This document shows, in pieces, positions 39,522-43,227 of a stretch of DNA of 43,227 nucleotides. A program made the position numbers and the translations under genes. This DNA is from Streptosporangiaceae bacterium. GTDB lineage: Bacteria > Actinomycetota > Actinomycetes > Streptosporangiales > Streptosporangiaceae. The notes beneath the pieces were generated by a model. It saw only the letters and a program-made list of their open reading frames with translations. It was not told the DNA's origin and searched no databases. Within the stretch, counting starts at the first letter, position 1; every line of letters begins with the position of its first letter. The stretch covers positions 1 through 43,227 of the forward strand of contig JAFAZE010000139.1 in assembly GCA_019239975.1 (NCBI GenBank). Direction: 5' to 3'.

Positions 39522-40448
39522 ATGGTCAGGCCGTACAATTCCGCAGGTTCCCTGGACAGCGCGTACGAGAGCTGCCGGGAAATTCACCGCAGGCACGGGC
39601 GCAGTTATTACCTGGCGACGCGGCTGCTGCCGGCCTGGAAGCGCCGGCACGTGCACGCGCTGTACGCCTTCACGCGCTACACGGACGACCTGGTCGACGC
39701 GCCCCGGGTAGCGGGGGCCCCGGGGCACGACGACGAGACGGGGCGGCAGCTGGCTGCCTGGGCCGACCGCTTCTACGCCACTCTGGACGGCGTGGCGCCG
39801 GCCGGGCATCCGGTTCTGCTGGCCGTCCGGCAGACGATCGCCGTCTTCGGCATTGACCGCGCGGACTTCGACGCGTTCTTCGCCAGCATGGCGATGGATG
39901 TGCGGACCGGCGAATATGCCGACTACGACGCGCTGCTGACGTACATGGACGGGTCAGCCGCGGTGATCGGCACCATGATGCTGCCGATCCTGCTCGCGCC
40001 CGACCACGATCGCGGGCCGGAACCGCCGGCGCTGCGCGCCCAGGCCCGCGAGCCGGCCCGGCAACTGGGCCTGGCGTTCCAGCTGACCAACTTCATCCGC
40101 GACGTCGCCGAGGACCTGCGGCTGGGCCGGGTCTACCTGCCTGCCGTGGACCTGGAGCGCTTCGGGGTACGCCGGGCCGATCTGGCGGCCGCGTCAGCGA
40201 ACCCCGCGGTGCGCCGGCTGATCGCGTTCGAGGTTGGCCGTGCCCGCGCGCATTACCGGGAGGCCGCGCCGGGGGTGGCCATGCTGCCGCCCCGTTCACG
40301 GCGCTGCGTCCGGCTGGCGTTCGCCGTGTACGGGGCGATACTCAACCGCATCGAGCAGGCGGGTTACGACGTCCTCGCGGGCCGCGCCGTGGTCCCGCGG
40401 CGGCAGCGGGCGGCCGCCGTGTTCCGCGAACTGGCCAGGCCGGCGTGA
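39522..40448 (+). CDS. crtB: Phytoene synthase CrtB
   Basis: A 308-residue squalene/phytoene synthase. ATG 39522 (or the adjoining GTG 39519) follows GAGGT. The two Asp-rich metal sites are RYTDDLVDAP (Asp55, Asp56, Asp59) and RDVAEDLRLGRVYLP; QLTNFIRDV is also typical. It joins two GGPP molecules head to head to phytoene using magnesium. The stop overlaps the next gene, crtE, by GTGA. Residue pattern and length are normal, and it is the first gene of the plus-strand operon. Confidence 0.95.
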   Translation: MVRPYNSAGSLDSAYESCREIHRRHGRSYYLATRLLPAWKRRHVHALYAFTRYTDDLVDAPRVAGAPGHDDETGRQLAAWADRFYATLDGVAPAGHPVLLAVRQTIAVFGIDRADFDAFFASMAMDVRTGEYADYDALLTYMDGSAAVIGTMMLPILLAPDHDRGPEPPALRAQAREPARQLGLAFQLTNFIRDVAEDLRLGRVYLPAVDLERFGVRRADLAAASANPAVRRLIAFEVGRARAHYREAAPGVAMLPPRSRRCVRLAFAVYGAILNRIEQAGYDVLAGRAVVPRRQRAAAVFRELARPA

Positions 40449-41503
40449 CCGCGGGCAGGAGAGCGGCAATGCCCGCCGACGTGGCCTTCGTCGCCGGGCG
40501 GCTCCGTCCTTTCCTGGCCGGCCTGATGACCGGCGAGCAGGCGGCGTGGAAGGAACACGGCTCCCCATGGCGGGATGTCCCCCGCGCCCTCGCCCGCTAC
40601 GTCGACGGCGGAAAGGCGCTGCGGCCGCGGTTCTGTTACTGGGGTCACGCCATCAGCGGAAAGCGCGCCGGTTCCTCCCTGATGCGGGCCTGTGCCGCGC
40701 TCGAGCTCCTTCACGCGTTCGCGCTCACCCATGACGACCTCATGGATCAGTCGGCCATGCGGCGGGGCGTCCCCTCGCTGCACCGCCAGTTCGCCGCGGA
40801 ACACCGGCAGCATGGCTGGGCGGGTGACCCAGACGCGTACGGCCAGGCCGTGGCCATGCTCACCGGCGATTACTCCTTTGCCCTGGCCAGCCGCCTCAGC
40901 GCCACGCTGCCCCCGCGGGCCCGGCTGGTCTGGGCCCGCATCGTCGATGAGCTGACGGTGGGGCAATCCCTCGACCTGGCCGGCGCCGCGCGCCAGGACC
41001 GTTCCGCCGAGGTCGCGCGGACCACCGCCGTGCTGAAGTCCGGCCGTTACACGGTCACGGGCCCGTTGCGGCTTGGCGCCGCCCTGGCCGGCCAGGCCGA
41101 GCTGCCGGCCAGCCTGGTGCGTTACGGCGACCTTGTCGGTGAGGCGTTCCAGCTCCGCGACGATCTGCTGGGAGTCTTCGGAGACCCGCACCGGACCGGG
41201 AAGCCGGTCGGCGAGGACCTGCGGTCCGGCAAGCCGACCCAGCTGATCGCCGCGGCCGCGGCCATGCTGCCGCCGGGCCGGCGGCAGCTGCTGTCCCGGG
41301 TCGGGTCACCCGCGCTCACCGGCACCGACACCGCCGAGCTCACCGAGGCGCTCGCGGCATGCGGGGCAAGGGACCGCATCGAGCGGCGCATCGCGGGCAA
41401 CGTCAGGACCGCGTGCGCCCTGGCCCGCCGGGCCGCGCCGCCCGGGCGGGTCCGGCAGGCACTGTGCGACCTGGCCGCCGCCGCGGCGGACCGGCGGGAG
41501 TGA
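40445..41503 (+). CDS. crtE: Geranylgeranyl diphosphate synthase CrtE (polyprenyl synthetase)
   Basis: A 352-residue polyprenyl synthetase starting at GTG 40445, coupled to crtB by a four-base overlap. It has GGKALRPRFC (55-64), the first Asp-rich motif LTHDDLMDQS (Asp97, Asp98, Asp101) and the second QLRDDLLGVFGDP. The latter reads DDxxG instead of DDxxD, as in many actinomycete members, so it is probably active. It condenses isopentenyl diphosphate units to GGPP, the substrate of CrtB. The next gene begins six bases past its stop, or overlaps it if GTG 41500 is used. Confidence 0.92.
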   Translation: MTAGRRAAMPADVAFVAGRLRPFLAGLMTGEQAAWKEHGSPWRDVPRALARYVDGGKALRPRFCYWGHAISGKRAGSSLMRACAALELLHAFALTHDDLMDQSAMRRGVPSLHRQFAAEHRQHGWAGDPDAYGQAVAMLTGDYSFALASRLSATLPPRARLVWARIVDELTVGQSLDLAGAARQDRSAEVARTTAVLKSGRYTVTGPLRLGAALAGQAELPASLVRYGDLVGEAFQLRDDLLGVFGDPHRTGKPVGEDLRSGKPTQLIAAAAAMLPPGRRQLLSRVGSPALTGTDTAELTEALAACGARDRIERRIAGNVRTACALARRAAPPGRVRQALCDLAAAAADRRE

Positions 41504-41508
41504 GCGGC

Positions 41509-41817
41509 GTGGACAGATGGCAGTACCTCGGCCTGCTAGGGCTGTGTGTCACGATGACTCTGCCCCTGGAGATCATCGGCGGCGCACGGGTCTACCGGCG
41601 GCCGAAAGCGCTGCTCACCACCCTGGCCCCGGTGGTGGTCCTGTTCGGCGGATGGGACCTGCTCGCGGTGCGCCACAGCGAGTGGCGCTACAGCAGGCGG
41701 TACACCCTGGGCTGGTGGCTGCTGGGCCTGCCGGTGGAGGAATGGCTGTTCTTTCTCGTGGTTCCGGCCTGCGCCATGCTCACCTACGAGGTCCTCGCCC
41801 GCAGGCGGCGGCCATGA
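41509..41817 (+). CDS. crtYc: Lycopene cyclase subunit CrtYc
   Basis: A 102-residue membrane protein of the heterodimeric actinomycete lycopene cyclase. GTG 41509 has GGGAG eight bases upstream; GTG 41500, overlapping the crtE stop, is the alternative. Three hydrophobic segments are seen (YLGLLGLCVTMTLPLEIIGG, LLTTLAPVVVLFGGWDLLAV, WLFFLVVPACAMLTYEVLA), and the conserved LGLPVEEWLFF motif (PVEE at 75-78) has the acidic residues needed for cyclisation. With CrtYd it would form beta- or epsilon-rings on lycopene. Its stop overlaps crtYd by four bases (ATGA, 41814-41817). Confidence 0.92.
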   Translation: MDRWQYLGLLGLCVTMTLPLEIIGGARVYRRPKALLTTLAPVVVLFGGWDLLAVRHSEWRYSRRYTLGWWLLGLPVEEWLFFLVVPACAMLTYEVLARRRRP

Positions 41818-42165
41818 CCGGGGGCTATACCATCGCCGCGGCCTGCGCGCCCGTCCTGGTCGTCCTGCTCGAGGTCACGGTACTGCGCACAGGGATCCTG
41901 CGGCTGGGCAGGTTCTGGCTGGCGACGGCGATCACGCTCGCATTCCAGGTGCCGGTCGACGGCTGGCTGAGCAAAGCTCAGCGCGCCGGTCGTCAGCTAC
42001 CAGGCCCGGGCCAGTTCGGGGGTGCGGTGGCCATGGGACATCCCGGTCGAGGACTTCGGATTCGGGCTCGCGATGATCACTTTGACCCTGATGCTCTGGG
42101 AACGGGCCCGGGCGGGTTCGGTGGATCCGGCCGGACGGCACCGGCAGGCGGCAGGCCGCCGGTGA
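41814..42165 (+). pseudogene. crtYd: Lycopene cyclase subunit CrtYd, one-base frameshift
   Basis: ATG 41814 starts MTGGYTIAAACAPVLVVLLE and the protein reads well to VPVDGWLSK. There the frame breaks: a single extra base in the run AAAG at about 41974-41977 shifts it. In the next frame the sequence resumes as LSAPVVSYQARASSGVRWPW, then DIPVEDFGFGLAMITLTLML, with the conserved PVEDF motif of this subunit, and stops at TGA 42163-42165, which overlaps the next gene start as GTGA. The intact product would be about 116 residues. Without correction the frame runs into the acyltransferase gene, which would be a meaningless fusion. A sequencing error, a real mutation or slippage on the A run are all possible. 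Confidence 0.88.
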
Positions 42166-42851
42166 CTGACGCGCGCCGGGCGGCGCTGCTCGCGGCGCTG
42201 CGGCTCACCGTCCGCGGCGGGCTGGCCGGCGTCTGGGTCCGCGGGCACATGCCCGCCGGGCCGACGGTGCTGGCCTGCAACCACCACAGCTGGTGGGACC
42301 CGTTCGTGGCCGTGGAACTCATCACGCGCCAGCGGCGGCAGGCGGCCCTGCTGATGGACGCAGGCAACCTGCGCCGGTACCGGTTCGCCCGTCACCTCGG
42401 CGCGATCGGCACCGATGAGCCACGGTCAGCTCTGGCCGCCCTGCGGGACGGGGCCGTTCTCGTGCTGTACCCGGAAACCCGGCTGCTTCCGGCCGGCCCG
42501 CCCGCGCCGCTCGCGGCCGGGGCGGCCTGGTTCGCCCAGCAGGCACCAGCCAGGCTCTGCTCGGCCGCCGTCCGCGTCCTGCTGCGAGGCGGCCAATTCG
42601 GCGAGGCCTATGTCGTGTTCAGCGAAGTGGACGTGACCGGAACACGGGAGGCCGTGTCCCGCCGCCTGCACGATCAGCTGCGCCACGACCTGACCGAACT
42701 TGACCGGCTCAACGTGCAGACTGATCCGCGTACGCCACTGCCGGGGCTACTCCGCGCCGTGCGTGCGCGCCGCAGCTGGGACGAACGCGTCGATGCCGTG
42801 CAGGCTCGGCTGCGGCCGAGGTTGACGGCGGGGGGAGGCCGCTTTCATTGA
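42162..42851 (+). CDS. 1-acyl-glycerol-3-phosphate-type acyltransferase (PlsC fold), carotenoid cluster
   Basis: A 229-residue protein from GTG 42162, which overlaps the crtYd stop (GTGA). It has the PlsC motif CNHHSWWDPF (HX4D: His41, Asp46) and LYPETRL, a variant of the FPEGTRS motif. In carotenoid clusters such as those with CruC/CruD-type genes, an acyltransferase adds a fatty acid to a sugar on the carotenoid. The next gene encodes a glycosyltransferase, which supports that role over phospholipid synthesis. Basic C-terminus (VRARRSWDERVDAVQARLRP). It ends where the next gene starts. The open frame extends upstream only because of the crtYd frameshift. Confidence 0.85.
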   Translation: MTDARRAALLAALRLTVRGGLAGVWVRGHMPAGPTVLACNHHSWWDPFVAVELITRQRRQAALLMDAGNLRRYRFARHLGAIGTDEPRSALAALRDGAVLVLYPETRLLPAGPPAPLAAGAAWFAQQAPARLCSAAVRVLLRGGQFGEAYVVFSEVDVTGTREAVSRRLHDQLRHDLTELDRLNVQTDPRTPLPGLLRAVRARRSWDERVDAVQARLRPRLTAGGGRFH

Positions 42852-42868
42852 GTGCCCGGCCCCGGGCC

Positions 42869-43227
42869 ATGACCGCGCTCATGGTCATGGTCACCGTATT
42901 CCACCTGGTCAAGCTGAGCGGAATCATCGTCAACCTGGTCGCGTTCCCGACCCTGTGCCGGGAGCCGGCCGCATCGAGGAAACGGCCCGCGACCTCGATC
43001 CTCGTACCGGCCCGTGACGAGGCGAGCCGGCTGCCGGCGGCGCTACACGGGATTCGCGCGCAGGAAGCCGCCGAGATCCTCGTGCTCGACGATGAGTCAG
43101 CTGACGGGACAGCCTCCGTGGTGAGACGGGCGGCCGCGGCCGACCCCCGGGTACGGCTGTTGCGCGGCGCCCCCGTGCCGGCTGGCTGGACCGGAAAGAC
43201 TTGGGCCTGCCATCAGCTCGCCGCCGC
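42869..43227 (+). CDS. Family 2 glycosyltransferase, N-terminal part (runs off right edge)
   Basis: The partial protein (119 residues visible) starts at ATG 42869, 17 bases after the acyltransferase stop; TTG 42848, overlapping that stop, is another option. A membrane helix (LVKLSGIIVNLVAFPTL) precedes the GT-A domain: TSILVPARDEASRLPAAL, then ILVLDDESADGTASVVRRAA with the nucleotide-sugar DD-x-S-x-D-x-T, and PVPAGWTGKTWACHQLAA, which resembles CrtQ/CruC-type carotenoid glycosyltransferases. It would add a sugar to a hydroxylated or carboxylated carotenoid. The catalytic base and metal-binding DxD are beyond the window. Confidence 0.82.
   Translation, partial: MTALMVMVTVFHLVKLSGIIVNLVAFPTLCREPAASRKRPATSILVPARDEASRLPAALHGIRAQEAAEILVLDDESADGTASVVRRAAAADPRVRLLRGAPVPAGWTGKTWACHQLAA

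Noticed and set aside
41517..42851. A single 444-residue protein combining CrtYd and the acyltransferase
   Set aside because: It arises only from the one-base shift in crtYd; the next frame restores the conserved cyclase motif and the normal gene boundary.

Overview
The window is GC-rich, dense, bacterial DNA with frequent GTG starts, four-base start/stop overlaps, a PF04672-type SAM methyltransferase, a DUF5753 relic, an ECF sigma factor with a SnoaL-like tail and a split (CrtYc/CrtYd) lycopene cyclase. Together these point to a filamentous actinomycete (Streptomyces / Streptosporangiales-like). I cannot name the species from sequence alone. No rRNA, tRNA or CRISPR array was seen.

Layout. 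(1) 1-4.6 kb is a scarred mobile region: the N-terminal half of an IS110-family recombinase abuts the C-terminal half of an AraC-type regulator, an intact IS110-family recombinase faces away from it, then come two decayed genes and a SAM methyltransferase. (2) 5-13.1 kb holds a frameshifted secreted subtilisin, a two-domain VOC protein, an alpha/beta hydrolase, an MDR oxidoreductase and an ECF sigma factor. (3) 13.6-20.3 kb is accessory: a Doc/antitoxin pair, a pair of small unknown genes of lower GC with a perfect palindrome upstream, a Tat-exported beta-propeller, an MDR oxidoreductase and a HipA/HipB-like pair. (4) 20.4-26.7 kb: hemerythrin-like protein, GNAT relic, an arginase-fold protein coupled to an IclR regulator, divergent from a carotenoid-cleavage-type dioxygenase and a SnoaL-like partner, then a VOC protein. 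(5) 27-35 kb: a PLC-type phosphoesterase, a tandem PAP2 phosphatase, DUF1206 membrane protein, diacylglycerol-kinase-like lipid kinase, alpha/beta hydrolase and an OafA-type acyltransferase with an SGNH domain; several of these are lipid or envelope functions. (6) 35-37 kb: gene relics, a strong hairpin, a Zn-binding small protein and a HIT protein. (7) 37-43.2 kb is a carotenoid cluster: crtI and a MerR/B12-type (LitR/CarH-like) regulator on the minus strand, divergent from crtB-crtE-crtYc-crtYd-acyltransferase-glycosyltransferase, which runs off the right edge.

The carotenoid genes form a coherent pathway: CrtE makes GGPP, CrtB phytoene, CrtI desaturates it, CrtYcd would cyclise lycopene, and the last two genes suggest a glycosylated, acylated end product. 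Four-base overlaps imply translational coupling. Two 9-bp direct repeats spaced 12 bp apart lie next to a good promoter in the crtI-crtB gap and are a candidate light/B12 regulator site. crtYd carries a one-base frameshift.

The strongest non-gene signals are: a recurring TANNNT-(6-7 nt)-ATG/GTG arrangement in front of at least six genes, which suggests leaderless transcripts; palindromes upstream of the Doc operon, the small-gene pair and in the IclR/dioxygenase gap; a similar pair of divergent motifs around hipB; and a 442-base non-coding stretch between the two IS110 genes that may encode a bridge RNA. I did not find a clearly new multi-gene system. The best candidates for something undescribed are the two small genes at 14.7-15.2 kb and the dioxygenase/SnoaL/IclR/arginase group.
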